64,000 nucleotides of DNA from Chrysomallon squamiferum (lineage: Eukaryota > Mollusca > Gastropoda > Neomphalida > Peltospiridae): NCBI GenBank assembly GCA_012295275.1, contig CM022679.1:20648342-20712341 (forward strand). The letters are read 5' to 3'. The notes below the pieces were generated by a model, which saw nothing but the letters and a program-made list of their open reading frames with translations, searched no databases and was not told the DNA's origin. The first letter of the stretch is position 1, and every line of letters starts with the position of its first letter. Shown here piece after piece: positions 1 through 30,284 of the stretch. The translations under genes and the position numbers were made by a program.

Positions 1-350
1 ATAATACAGATGTATAACATATATGAGAATTTTAAAAACATATTTGTTTTTGTCTGGATAATCTATTCTGTAACTTTAATAAATAACAAAATAATAAAAT
101 AAATAAATAAAACCATCTGAAATAACATTAAAGAAGAATGTTAATTTGTGTGTTCAAATGTTTACAGTTCATCTGATAAAAGTGCATGTCCACCAGTATA
201 AAAAAACAACCTTTGGTTTTTGAAAGCATCGGGAGAGAAAATGACTGTTTTGTCAGAGTAAATCATTTCTTTTATTTCATGGGATAACGTTACCTGTGAA
301 TGTGAAGTGTGTTTTATTTTCTTTGTTTACTCCTTGGCCTCTCGTCACAG

Positions 351-17263
<16,913 letters not shown>

Positions 17264-20200
17264 AAAATGGTCACCTGCTTACCATCCTCACCTGGACATT
17301 CCAGAACATTCTCTGTACATGCACTGACACAGTACAAAAGGGGAGAATGTTTTTGTCTAAATTGTTTATTTTCGATATTTCAAGCTCTGGAAGTTGTGTT
17401 GTGATTTATTATATTAAGGATGAGGTGAACAAATCTAGTTGTCAATTTTATGGCTAAAATACTGAGAAAAAACAAACAAACTATATATATCTCTTCATGA
17501 TCAACAAATCATTTCTCAGTTTTAAAATAGATTTCCTCAAGAAAAATCTTCTTTATTTAAGAATGGTGAATATCTATCTTCTTTTACTGGTATACCGGAA
17601 ATGGTGTTAGAAAATTCTTGTCTATAAAATAATTAGTTACTTTTCTAAAAACATTGAATTGTTATTTTATATATATACATTATCTGTGTTAAAACTGATA
17701 ACAGGACAGTGTAATCAAGATTTTTTTCTTATTCTTTACTAATCTCAGTTTAAACAGTGGTATTTTACCTCTAAAAAAATAAAATGGCTTATAAGTGACA
17801 TAATTTTGAAGCTTATACAAAACATTTTTATATATTATCTGGAACTGTGAATAGCTTCCATCAGGTCTTCTACTTGTACAAATATTCAGTATTTCAGTGT
17901 TTTTAGTTTGTTTTTTTCTTGGTTGTGAGAACATTATGAAATTATTATTTTTTTCATTTCTCTATATATATTTTTTTTTTTCTCTTTGACAATTAATATT
18001 AAAATGTGTGTAATCATTTTTCTATGTTCAAAAATAATTATGAATTACAGCAACAACAACCAAAAAAATATGCAGTTTATTAATAGAGAAAATATCAAAC
18101 AAATGATGCAGTATAATTATTTTTATAAATCAAAATGAGGAACCCAACTCATAACTACTAAACTGAACACTAACAAGTAATCATGTACCATAAATAAAAA
18201 CTATTTTGGACAAAAACTGAAGAAATTTCACATGGAAGTTCAGATCTTCTTGTCCTATTTAAACTTTTTAGGCAGATAAACAAGAAAATGTTCTAAGCAG
18301 CAGATTTGGTATTGCTGTTTATAACTTATGCAGTGAAAAGTATGTATTTCAAAAAGGAATTGAATTGTAATTTTTCTCAAGTTTAAATTTAATTTTTTGG
18401 CAAATACTGTTTTAATTCATACATTTTTGATGTGATGTCAAATAAAAAAAAAAAAATTTGTTTGCTTTTACTTCATACTGTTTGCATTTTGTCTGATTAA
18501 TCACCATGACAACTAAAGTCTTCACTTTTTAATTATTTATTAAAATACTTGTTTTATTTTATTTTAATTGGTGCTGTTTATATTATGCAATATTTTACTG
18601 TAGAAAGATATTTAAAAAAGAAACCTAAGAAGATTTTCAAATCATGTTTAAGCATTTTATAAAATTATCCTGAATTTCTTTTTTTTTTTAGTTTTTCATT
18701 TTTGAAATTGCTCTGCTTTTACTTGAAACTGTTTGTAAAGAGCAAAAATCAAAATTTCCTGGCAAAATGTATCATTTTTATACATGTCATTCATTAATGC
18801 AGTAATATTACATTTATATATTTTTCTTTTCTATCTGAGTTTAAATTTAATGCAATGCAGCATTACATATTATGCTAGTAATTGTTTTGGATCTGTAAAT
18901 ATTACATTTAAAAAAAAATCTTTTTAAAAAATGATTGTAATAACCCATTTTGTTTCTCCACATATTATTGACATTTTCTGTCATTTTTTTACTTAACCCG
19001 CATATAGCTACATCAGACTGAAAAATAAGTACTGTGCTTTTGAATATTAATCTTTTACTTAAGAGAACAAACAAAAACAAAAAGGCATTTTATAAATGTT
19101 TTAATTACAACATATTAAAATGTCTAATAGTGTATGCTGCAAATTTGTTACAGAGAATTGTGTAGAAAACTTTCTAGTACAGTGACATGTCAGAATGAAT
19201 GAGTTCAGAAATGAATGTGTGTGAAATTGATGAAGCATCTGTCATGACATCAGTCTGTGAATTATCTAAGTCATAAGTGAATATTTGGTGTAATTTGAAT
19301 ATTATCATTCGCATTATGTTCTGATTGTGTGGACATTGATTATTTACATTGTTGCATATTTTCTGTAATTACTAAGCATGTGGATTATATTAATAGTCAA
19401 ATTATATTAATTTAATATTTTATATAATGAATAGGTTGATTTTTACATATTAATAACATTGAAACTGGCTGTTAATATAAAATTTTATATTTGATCTATT
19501 TGATATACATTTGACATTTTTCCTTTTACATACTACAAAATTGACACTTTGGCTGTCAAATATTTTAAACTGACTCTTTGACCATTAGATAAATTTGAAA
19601 CTTTGACTATTAGATATTATAAAGTTAAAAAAACACACTGACCATGAGTCTAATTATTAATGCTTCTCAGTGTTAGGTATTTACAGACAATACAGTGGAC
19701 TAATACTTGAATTAGATCTGTTCATGATAATTATATACAAATGTTTTAACAAGTAATTCTGTTAAATGCTTTCTGTATTTAATGATTATGTATAGCATAA
19801 AATCACCAGTCAAAATCAGCCGTGTTTTATAAAAGTGATAACCAAGCCATACATCATGTTGTAAATGTTCTCTGTTTACTCATCATGTTACATCAGACTC
19901 ACACAACCCACTGTTTTAATAAGAAGCATTTATGTTTATGTATTCAGTATTTTCCTGTATTATCTGCCGAACGTGGAATAACTAATGATGATGTCTCCTT
20001 AATAATATATCATGTAAAATTGAATAATAAAGTTAAGCATCTTTATTCTTTCTTTAATTTTTTATTTTGTAAACCCAACACTTTGCTATAATAACAAGCT
20101 TTTTTATTTATTTATCAAATAATGTTACTTGTTTTGTTTTTTTTAAATTATTTTTAAGTGACTGTGTTAGTAAATATTAAACCAAAATGTAAATTTTTCA

Positions 20201-20350
20201 GATTTGACATACACATATTTATTGTGTGTTTCTGCATGTGTGAGTGTGTGTTCACAAAGATTTTTTGCTTTTTCACTTTTTTTTTTTTTTTTTTAAAAAG
20301 CTAATTATGTTTCAAAAGGCCAGAACTGCTTATGTCATTAATATTTGTAC

Positions 20351-20352
<2 letters not shown>

Positions 20353-20410
<58 letters not shown>
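20353..20410. repeat. TTA microsatellite
   Basis: About 19 pure TTA triplets. Confidence 0.97.
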
Positions 20411-20689
20411 TTGTGTCCCATAACTTGCAATGCATGTCCTGGTGTTGTGAATGTTAAATGTATCACTTTTGATGATTATATAAATAAAGCATTTGCTATT
20501 AATGTAATTATGTCTCGGCAACCTAAATCATGTCTCCTCTTGTGTTTGCAACCATGGTTGTGATGTTACTTCATCTTGCCATCAGACAGCATTTTACACA
20601 GGTCAACAATTAAACATTATTTCAGTCACTGTACATAGTGTACGCCTGCTTGTCTGTTGTGGTTTTTGCATATATAATCATGAGTTTTC

Positions 20690-21090
20690 GCATGGACATG
20701 TGTTGCATGGATTATACTGTATATTATGTTGTCCCATGTGAATTACAAAAATATGTCACAGTCTTACATGTGTTATACAATATATTGTGACGTCTGTTAT
20801 CAAATTATACAGAATATAATGTATTGTTGTATGTGGTCTAAACAGCATGTAGTAATGTTTCATGAGAATTGTATAATATGCTGTTATGCCTTCTAAGAAT
20901 TGTATACAATATATTCTTTTTTCTGTGTTTTTCATTATATTGTTTCTTGTGCTATTAAACAGTATATTGTGATGTCTCTTGTGGATTAAACAATATTTTT
21001 AGTGTCTCTTGTGGAATGAACAATATATTATAATGTATTGTGGATTAAACAATATAGTGTTATGTGTCTTGTGTGTTTATAACTTGTCTC
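20690..21090. repeat. Degenerate tandem repeat
   Basis: Repeated variants of GTGGATTAAACAATATATTG plus TGATGTCTCTT, period about 32-45 bp and increasingly regular toward the right edge. Confidence 0.65.
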
Positions 21091-21619
21091 ATAGAATTTG
21101 TACCATAAAGTGTCTGGTTTCTTTTGCCAGTTGTCATATCTGATATTAATTATACAATATATTGTGATATCATAACAACTTTACCTGTGTGTGTGTGTGT
21201 GTGTGTGTGTGGCTACTTTGGGGAATTGTTGGGGACATTTATTATTAAAAATTTTAAACATTGTTTTTTTTTTTTTTTTTGTCCAATCATGTACAAGATA
21301 ACATATCTTCAAAACTGATATTCAAACGTTTCAGACAATAAACAGTAAATACAAAATAAAAAATACATATATATTTTGAATAATGTTTTTTGTTTTTGTT
21401 TTATCAGTTTTTAAAATAACTGAATGAAAGAATACTTGATTAAAACTAATTCGAACACAATAATAAAGAGAGTGTCTTTTATATAATTTTTTTAAAATTA
21501 TGCTACTCTTAAGGATTTGTTATATGCACATTCAAATTGATAGGAAAGAACCTGATGTGGCCTGTGATAAACTGTTGTGTTGACCAAAAAGAATAATTAG
21601 AGGACTGAACCTAGTGTGC

Positions 21620-22010
21620 ATCAACCATACTCATCCACAAAACTACTATAATACTCGACCACAAAACTACTGTTCAGTCTTTAACCATAAAACTATTGTT
21701 CATACTTCAACCACAAAACTACTGTTCATTCTTTAACCATAAAACTATTGTTCATACTTCAACCCCAAAACTACTGTTCATACTCCAACCACAAAACAAC
21801 TGTTCATACTCAACCACAAAACTACTGTTCATACTCAACCCCTAAACTACTGTTCATACTCAACCACAAAACTACTGTTCATACTCAACCACTGAATGAC
21901 TGTTCATACTCTACCACTAAACTACTGTTCATGCTCAACCACTAAACTACTGTTCATACTCAACCACTGAATGACTGTTCATACTTTAACACAAAACTAC
22001 TGTTCACTCA
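21620..22010. repeat. 25-bp minisatellite
   Basis: About fifteen copies of CAACCACAAAACTACTGTTC plus ATACT. Because 25 is not a multiple of three, the ORF through it (repeating YCSYS, TTVHTQP) is a by-product. Confidence 0.92.
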
Positions 22011-23175
22011 GTAACTGAATAGGCATCATATTAAAGATGGTGTAAAATAATAATAATAATAATAATAATAATAAGTAAAAATAAATTAAAATCTCTAAAG
22101 ATTTGGTTTTATGATGCAAACAGACAGGCAACAAGCATTTGCCTTTGGGACTGAATATTGCATCAAAAGGATTAAAACAAAATGAATGATTCTGTAACTA
22201 TTGAGTACACAACTAAGGACATATTAACTCTTTGGACTCAACTGATCTTGTTTTGTAGTACAGTCAGGAAGTACATACATTCATAGTCCTCGATTATATA
22301 GCCAACCAACATTCCCCCCAGCAATTGTTAACCTTATTTTTTTATTTGGTCACATACCATAGCCTTTTTATAGTGTCAAGAGTTAATCTGAAAATGATTT
22401 GAAACCAACTGTAAAGATATGTTATGTACCAAATAAAAGTGGGAGAGAATTATTTATATGGACTGTATACATTAATGTTATTCAACATTTTTTTTATGGA
22501 AAGCATAATGGCATTTTTTTCTTTACTTAAGTTTTGAAATTTCCTGAATGTGGTAATAACTACATGAATTAAATGACATGATAATGGAAATTCATGAATG
22601 AATGACTGTGCCTGCAGACTGTCAGCTGATTTGTATCCTGGTTAGAGCAATTACTCTTTCATATGTAAATACTGCATTACATAAATAACATAGGCTCCCG
22701 GAGTTTATATGCATACATTAACCAAATTGTTCAAGGTAAAAATAATTACTGTTTGGCCTTGGAATATAAATATCTCCTGTTCTGACCTTAATAGATAGTC
22801 TATCTCTACAAAAATATTTCATCTACTGGAAAACGAAAGAAAGTCAAAAAGGACTTGGTGCTTCCCTGGCAGTGTTAGTTCTTGTGCACTGGAGTATCAA
22901 TGGTATGAACAAGAAATCTATTTTACACGCCAGCATGGATTCAGGGATTTTTGTGCATACTAACAGTAAAGTAAGAAACCAGTAATTTGACGAGATTCAG
23001 AAATGCTACTGATTTTTCCCATCATTGTTACTGTATTAAAAATTTTAAAATAATACGGAACTAAAATTACAGAGTAAATTATTAGCTGGGAAATCTCAAA
23101 TTTATTAGGATGTTTTTACATTTCTTTATACAGCATGTTGTCACTAAATATGTATATATATATATATATAAATTT

Positions 23176-23283
23176 AAAGTATACATAAACTGATAAAGAC
23201 AGCTATTTTTTTTCTTTCTTTATATGTACATATAAAGAAAGAAAAAAAGAAAACAACTATCTTTATCAGTTTATGTATACTTT
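23176..23283. repeat. Long near-perfect hairpin
   Basis: The left arm starts AAAGTATACATAAACTGATA and the right arm ends with its reverse complement; the arms continue inward through A/T and CTTTCTTTATATGTA to a centre at about 23229. Each arm is about 50 bp with only a few mismatches near the T/A-rich part. A partial copy of one arm (TATATAAAGAAAGAAAAAAA, then CAGTTTATACTAGTTTATG) lies at about 23770-23815. Confidence 0.85.
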
Positions 23284-23329
23284 TGTGCTTATATACATAT
23301 ATATATATACACACACACTCACACTTATA

Positions 23330-23711
23330 CAATGGTACCTTGACTTACAAGTTTAATTCGTTCCATGACCGAGCTTGTATATCAAATCAATTTTTCCAAC
23401 TGAAATTAATTGAAATACCATTAATGTGTTCCAGATCCCAAAAACCACCTCATTTTTTATCATTATTTTTTTTTGTAACATGTTTTTAAATCACAAATAT
23501 AGTTTAAAAAAAAATTAAAGAGGGTATTTATCTTGGAGATCAGACAGATTATTTTAACGACTTTGGCTGCAGTTACAGCCTTTATTGACTCCTTCAGCTT
23601 CATTATGGTACATATCGTAGAAGTGCTACGCGTGTACTGTCTAGCCAAGTTGACTACATGCACACCCTGCTCATTTTTCTATGAATTCAAGCTTCAATTC
23701 AATGGACATCA
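23330..23711 (-). mobile_element. Truncated Tigger/pogo-like element, opposite orientation
   Basis: The left edge (preceded by TA at 23328-23329) is the terminal repeat CAATGGTACCTTGACTTACA. Read on the minus strand, the body matches 36375-36783, including the transposase remnant, which is better preserved here: VNLARQYTRSTSTICTIMK then LKESIKAVTAAKVVKI, a hallmark stretch of Tigger transposases. Similarity ends near 23711, so the 5' half is missing. Confidence 0.8.
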
Positions 23712-25130
23712 TTATATTAATAACATAAAATGAAAATAATGTTATAAGCTCAAAAGTATAATACATACTATATATAAAGAAAGAAAAAAAAATCAGTTTA
23801 TACTAGTTTATGTCTATTTAACATCTTTAACAATTTTATATCATCAAAAGCAAATTAAACTCTTTCACTGTTGAGGTTTGTTTTTGGGTGGCAACATCTT
23901 TATTTTGTTTAAAGAGGCAGTAATGATCCACAGCATAAATGAAATGTATAAAAATAATAAATATGCAAATTACTTCTACAAAGCAGATAGATGCAAAATT
24001 AATTAATTAAAATTAAACAAAATTTAAATAACAAAAACCGTTATTCCGTATCAAATTATCATCACATACTGAAATAACATAACACTGGTGAAATTAACTG
24101 GCTTCACCTGCTAGAAACCACACTTTTTCAACAACCAGTACATAAACAAGTTAGATAGATTAAAATATACTCCTTGCCCCACAGTAAGGAACAGCTTGAC
24201 ATATGAAAATTATGAAATTGTTCTCTACACTGTATTGTTATCAGTGTAGAAAGGTTAATGCAGGAAGCTACTGCTGCCTTGACCTGGAATGTCTGACACA
24301 TAAAAAGAAGAATGTCCTTCAAGGCAAGGACACAAAATTAACCTACACACACCAAGAGTTATCTTGCCGATTCAGTGTACAGTATTCAGGTTAATGTGCT
24401 GTACAAACATTTTTCCATAAATTGTATTAATTTATTAATTTTTTTACATTTCAAGGTCACCAGTGTAGTGCAGATATTACAATATACAATATTTTCTAAT
24501 ATTTTTATGGTAATAATATATTTGAAATTTTAAGTTAAGGTTGTTTTAATAGTCATTAAATTTTTTGACAAAACATGTTAACATTTTTTTTTTAATAAAT
24601 AAACAAAAATCACAAAACATATAAATAATAAATAAATAAAATAATATTTGAAATTATTAAATAAGATGATTAGTCTCTTAAAAGCTTTTGATTATAAAAA
24701 AGGTAAAAACTACCTGAAATTCAAATAATAATCTTTCATAAACAAAATGCGTCTAATGTCAAACATATTTAAAAAGTATGACAATAAATGACTTCCAAAT
24801 CCTTACTAAACTTTTCTTCTGCAATGTCAAGGATGAAGTAATGAAGCTTTTTTCATTTAACAGCATTAAAATATTGTGTGTGTGTGTGTGTCCAAAATAT
24901 AAAACAGGCTTCATAAATGCTGACATTTATCTCAGAAATACCACAACAAACACCAAAATGGTGGTTTGTATCTGTCTGTTTTGTATGTTCAGTATTAATC
25001 TAATCTTCCTTATGTGCGATAGTAACAACAACCTTAAGAAAATGATGTTTATTATTAAGAGATAAAGAAAAAAACGGCAACAAATAAAAAGACCCAAACA
25101 CACATATAATTATATTAAATCCAAATATAC

Positions 25131-25136
25131 TTTATT
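25131..25136 (-). terminator. Candidate polyadenylation signal of TOMM22
   Basis: On the minus strand this is AATAAA, about 300 nt after the TOMM22 stop codon. It is followed 25-45 nt further on by a GU-rich stretch (TGTGTGTTTGGGTC on the minus strand), the usual arrangement for cleavage and polyadenylation. Other TTTATT strings exist nearby, so the choice is moderately supported. Confidence 0.4.
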
Positions 25137-25431
25137 ATAATAACATTCATCAACACCACTAAAACAGTTTACATTCTCACAAATGATAAAATCCTTCTAA
25201 TTAATTGAGTTTCTACAGTAAATCATATCTCCTTTTTTTATTTTTGTTTGTGTTTGTTATTTTTGAACAAAAATGATAACAGATATAATCTGGTTTGCAT
25301 CTTTGGTCCATGAAATGTTAATTTCTAAATGTAGAATAACAATGGTGTTGCTGCCTAGCAACATTCATGGTGTCAGGTTATGTCTTAAAATGCAAAAGTT
25401 TATTAATTAATTATTAACTTCTAGGTTTCTG

Positions 25432-28093
25432 CTACTTTGCACTCATTGGGTTTGGCATGGCACCGGGTACCATCCCTGGTAGTAAATGCCCTTGTGTACC
25501 AGATACTGCAGCATTGGGTCCAAGCAGAATCTGAAACAACAAAACTTAATTTTAGAAGTTTAACAACAAATTTGGGGGGGTTATTTGGGATAAATGTATT
25601 TGAGAGAAGCTGAACAATAAATTATTTTTAGTCAATTCTGATGTGCTCTAATTAGTGTTTGTATTTGCTTTAAAATATGGGTTTTTTATTTTCTTATCTT
25701 TTTTTAAACTAATATTTGTATGCAATTACTGTATCTTCTTTATAAATTAGCAGGTAATCAATGAGCATAATTAAAATAATTTAAGTTAAAAGGAAGTCTG
25801 CAAAATGTGTGTATATGTCCTTAATGCTCAGTACTGAAAACCTTTCTTCTTATTTATTATTTATTATTGTTACTGTTACTGTTGTTATTAATATTATTTT
25901 TTAAAATTATTTTAGATTCTGTTTTGCTTTAATAGTTTACTTTGAAACTGCCATTTTAATAAATAAAACACAATAATACAAATTTGTCTTAATTATATAA
26001 AAAGTTAAGTTTATTTTATCAATGGTTGAGTTTTCAGCCACTTCTTATAACTACCTACTGTGTACAATGTTTTAAAATGCCAATTAAATTTATTATTTAA
26101 AAAACACCTAAAATATAAAATTGCTTGATTAATAAATTTAAATTAACTGATTACCCAGCTATTAAATGACTAACTAACACTGTTGTTTAAAAACAAATTT
26201 AAAATGTCCAGGCAGTCAGGTACACTAGGGTCATTCTAAAACTTAAAAATTATGAACATATTTTGACATTTATAAAAATAATAAAAATTTTTAACACACC
26301 ATACTGGTATTTAATACTATAAATAAACATGACTCCTGATGCATTTCCCACATTATAATAATTGTTACTGGCAACAATGGCCGATCAATTTAAAATGTGC
26401 ATAAATTTAGTTCAAATTAAATAACTGACAGCTGTGCAGTTACATATTTGTTTACTCTTTGCAATAATAATTAACAAAGAAATGCTGACAGAATAATAAT
26501 AATTATTATGTTTTATTATAACTTTATTCAATTATTATTACTGTCGTTTTTTTGATGTTATTGTTACTGTTCACTGTTCATGGATGAATTTGTTGACAAC
26601 AAAATAAATGATAAATCAGTTACAGTCATATAGCTTACTATTTGGAATAACAAATGAAAACCATTTAAAATTTCACAACATATATTTTATTATTTACTCT
26701 TTCAAAAAACTAAATAAATATAACCTGTTTGAAAGTACTCTTTTGATATTTTTCATAATGATAAGTTTAAAATATAGATGATCCATTACCTGTCTCTGTT
26801 GTTGAAAAATTTAAACTCAGATCATTTTAAAAAATTTACAAGGTCTATTGTGGGTATAGTTCCCTGTCTCTGTTTTTGAAAAATTAAAACTAAAATCATT
26901 TAAAAAAATTTACAAGTTCTGGTGTGCGTTTAATTAATTACCTGTCTCTGTTGTTGAAGCTGCTGTTCATGATGTTGTGCTCTCTCTGTTTCAAACACAA
27001 CAGGCAGTACCATGATAGTTGCTGTTGATGCAGCGATGAAGAGGATGCTGCGGCTGAGGGAATACCCCACTTTAGTCGCAGTCATGACAAATGAACTCAG
27101 TGATCCACAAGCATCTCTGAAGCGATCAGGAAACATCTCTGTCAATCCCCATAGTCGTTCTGTTAGAGTTTCATCAATGTCCTGAATAACAAACATTATC
27201 ACACAATCACTTACATGAAGGATGCACACTGTTCGTCTCCTGTGAGATGATGTTAAGACAGAAATAAACTAATTTTGTTTTTTTAATGTTCATACCTAAT
27301 TAATATATTTAATGTGCATATGTTCATTGTTGCTAAAGAAATCTTATATATAGGTTGAGTTAATGAGCAATCTGTTTGTGAAGTTAATTCTTTTCAATAA
27401 AATATTTCAAAACAAAACAAAAGATTTTCTGTGTTGTGTTCTAAGTTAACTGCAGTGTAGGACATATTATATATAATGGAAAAACTCTCCAGTGTCAGCA
27501 GGTCCCTTTACTTGTTTATTTAATGCATTGCCTTTCAATGTAGAAATACAAGCCTGTCCAAGTTCATTCATCTTTATTTCCATACCACTAATTACATGTT
27601 GTTTTTCCTCAATCATAAATGGTTTAATGTTAAGTAAAAAGTATATATATATATCTATATATAATGGTTTCTAAGTACTTACAATGAGAAACAGTTGTAT
27701 CTCTTAAATAAGGTTTGTTGTTCCATATAAGGAAAGAATTTAGCGTGAAGCTGTTGTTAGTTTTTTTGTGTGTTCTTTTGCTCCCACTTTATAGACAGTG
27801 TCATGGTAAAGGTTGTTTTAAATATGTATTAGTACTGTCTACAGTTATTTTAACCTGGCAGTAATAAGTGAAATTGGATTTTATAAGAAAACAAACCAGT
27901 GACAAGTGCATGTTGCAGACCAAGCAATTGCAGTCTATTGTTGTGAGCAGTGTGGGCAAGAACATGTATCAGTAGGCCTAATAGATTATTTGAATGTTAC
28001 TTATAGGAAATTAGTAAACCAGTTGGAAAGTGGACAAATTGTACAGTAATGCAGAGCACAAAGTACGAAATAACAGTAGTAGTGGATAACAGA

Positions 28094-28141
<48 letters not shown>

Positions 28142-28815
28142 CTCTATGGTCGCCTGTGACATACTTATTATCACTATGGATTTACGCTTGATGCAATATT
28201 TTATTTCGCAGTAGTTAGTAGTTAAAAATAAAATAATAATAATAACAATAATAATAATAAATTATTACTACTACTACTACTACTCCTCCTGCTCCTCCTC
28301 CTACTACTACTACTAAATTCGCCGACACTGTAGAGTGTTAATGCAAATTATATTATTATTTTCGTGCATATAATGTTTGGTTGTTTATTATTTGTTTTTT
28401 GTTGGGGGTTTTTGTGGGTTTTTTGGTACACTACCGTACAGTTGTTGGGTACGAGTTACGATGGGAACGCTTTTTATCTTTTTTATTTATTTATTTTTTA
28501 ATTTTAAAGATTGTATTTTAAATAAAAGAAGTAATTAATACAAAAATAAATGCTATATAGACATCAGAAACTACTGCTCAGTATCACATTACATTAAACA
28601 ACACAATATCAAATATAATAAATGAAATCGGTCGGTGATCGAAATAAGGTGATAAACGAATTTACAGAAAAGTACTATAAAAACATATCTTCGTGATCAG
28701 TACAAACTGAAATTACACAAACCTCATCTTCGTCAATTTCTGCTGAAGTTATTTGTTTTATTTCAACTTTTCTTCCGGCAGATTCACCCGATGCCAGTAT
28801 ATCCCCTGAAGACAT
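25432..28815 (-). CDS. TOMM22: Mitochondrial import receptor subunit TOM22 homolog
   Basis: Central receptor of the TOM complex in the mitochondrial outer membrane; it takes over presequences and helps hold the TOM40 pore together. Minus-strand exons: 28815-28723 (31 codons, starting MSSGDILASG), 27181-26942 (80 codons) and 25530-25432 (32 codons plus TAG). All joints are phase 0 with GT-AG borders. The product is 143 residues, matching about 142 in human. Features seen: an acidic cytosolic N terminus (SAEIDEDEDIDETLTERLWG), the family block ERLWGLTEMFPDRFRDA, a single membrane segment (about residues 75-93, SILFIAASTATIMVLPVVF), a Gln/His-rich stretch, and a C-terminal intermembrane-space tail beginning ILLGPN, as in animal TOM22. 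The ATG has G at -3. It lies head to head with SLC25A10. Intron 1 is 1.5 kb and intron 2 is 1.4 kb. Confidence 0.95.
26789..26961 (-). repeat. Tandem copies of the TOMM22 exon 2 end and donor site
   Basis: The last bases of exon 2 with its donor (minus strand CAACAACAGAGACAG/GTAATT) recur imperfectly twice in the downstream intron. The conserved string CCTGTCTCTG (plus strand) starts at 26941 (real donor), 26863 and 26789, spacing 78 and 74 bp. The copy at 26789 keeps a full CAG/GTAATG donor; the copy at 26863 has lost the GT-adjacent sequence (CAG/GGAACT). The linking sequence (AAATTTTTAAA-rich) is also shared between the two decoys. Confidence 0.75.
27182..28722 (-). other. TOMM22 intron 1
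   Basis: No exon is seen. It contains a GT microsatellite (28099-28140), an imperfect AAT run followed by TAC/TCC triplets (about 28225-28315), and ordinary sequence. Confidence 0.7.
28099..28140. repeat. GT microsatellite
   Basis: About 20 GT dinucleotides in TOMM22 intron 1. Confidence 0.95.
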
Positions 28816-30284
28816 TACTAATAAAGCAAATTGAATTTTTATTTCAACATAGGATACTATTTGAGCACATGCAACTTCTAAACAAAAATGGGTTCACTTC
28901 CGGTTATATAAAATGTAAAAGGTTTAAAGCAAGAAGTCGTTATTAATACATTTCATAATAATATGTTAAGCGGAATATCAGTAATCATGTTTAAATCCAT
29001 CCGAATCTAAATCTGTGAAAAACATCTATTTTAAAAATATGATTTTGTTTGCAGCGACATGGTAACTGTTGACAGTATTGTGGGAAGATAGAAACTCAAT
29101 CATCTCAATGGCGTTCAGAGGGAGGGGGGCCGAAGGGGATGTGATCCCGGGCATCCAATCAGAGAAAAGAACTTAATATATTTGATTGATTTATATTTAA
29201 ATCGAATACAATGTTTATTTTATGATTCAACTGTGTTTACATATTCAAAATATCTTCCTTTTTTCATAATATTTCTCAGTACTAAGCCTTATACTTGAGT
29301 CTTTGGGGCATATAATCAAGCAGTTGGACCCCGGCATCACCAGACCCATGCACGCCTCTTCTCTTTAATATAAATTATATTTTAAATTTACTGGCAGAGT
29401 ACATTAAAGGAAAAAAAAAAAAAAAAAAAAAAAAAAGAAATAAAAAAGTTAAAATTAAATAATAACAATTACGTAATAATGGCTTACGTAAAGGGCCGGA
29501 ATATGTGCAACATGTGCGAGACGCGTAACTAATAGTAACACGTTACTCTGTAGATCATTAAATGCCTGACGAATTTTCCCCGGCTGTTGTGAAAAGAAGG
29601 ATGTCCTGGGGTTTATTTTCGTATTACGTGTGTTCGTGATACATAAGTCAATATCTGTTATTAACTAAATGGAAAGTGATCTATCTAAAGAAACTGCGCA
29701 TTTTATTATACATTATTATTTGTAATATCGATTATAATCATCGTTGCAAATCAGAAAGCAAGCAAAATAAATAAATCAATAAAAATTATAATAATAAAAA
29801 GAATACTCTTACTATTGTTGTTGTTGTTGCTGCTGCTGTTGTTGTTGTCATTATTATTATATAATACCGCTATATTGGATATAACAGTGTAAGTAAAATG
29901 AAAGTGCATCTTCACATGTTATCCTTTATTAGTAATAAACTTAAAATACATGGGAACATAAAATTTGAAAACATACAAAATGCATTTATTATCACAGATA
30001 ATTTGTTATTTCCAAACAGACTACCTTATTAAATTTTACGGAAACAGCCGATACATACCGAAAAATATATATATAACGACAATCCAAAGGGAAACCACTC
30101 GTTATATTTTGATAAATGTGTCACCGTACCTATGACCTCCTGTTGAAAGTTTGGCATTGATACGTGAGTGTCAACCTGTAAGTGATTTTCTGTTGTGTGT
30201 CACGTTCAAAGGTAAAAAGCGCCACCTCTGGGAAGGTAAAGCAGGACATGTAAAAGGAATACAAGAAGTACTAGTTGACGAAAG
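28816..30284. other. Spacer between divergent TOMM22 and SLC25A10
   Basis: A 1.47-kb region that should hold both promoters. It contains a hAT-like MITE (29106-29360), a poly(A) tract (about 29409-29437), a more GC/CpG-containing stretch at about 29480-29640, and GTT/GCT triplets near 29816-29850. No TATA box or other core promoter element could be assigned with confidence. Confidence 0.6.
29106..29360 (-). mobile_element. hAT-like MITE, copy 1 (inverted relative to copy 2)
   Basis: This about 255-bp segment is homologous, in opposite orientation, to 30814-31087. Shared strings include GTCTGGTGATGCC, CCCCAAAGACTCAAGTAT and GGAAGATATTTTGAATATG (read on the minus strand here). One end reads CAATGGCGTTCAGAGG, close to the CAGTGGCG start typical of hAT elements. 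No clear 8-bp target duplication is left at this copy. It is non-coding. Confidence 0.7.

Larger units (their letters stand above)
17264..25130. other. Long 3'UTR/intergenic region between the MPRIP-like gene and TOMM22
   Basis: No coding segment is supported. The first few kilobases probably hold the 3'UTR of the upstream gene; AATAAA-type signals occur for example near 18440, 20024 and 20481, but none is clearly decisive. The rest contains degenerate tandem repeats (about 20690-21090), a 25-bp minisatellite (about 21620-22010), a TTA microsatellite (20353-20410), a hairpin (23176-23283) and a truncated Tigger-like element (23330-23711). Confidence 0.6.

Noticed and set aside
20330-20563. 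Poly-Ile and poly-Tyr ORFs
   Set aside because: Translations of a TTA microsatellite.
24128-24394. Two overlapping 63-64-codon ORFs on opposite strands
   Set aside because: Somewhat more complex sequence, but no recognisable domain, start context or splice partner.
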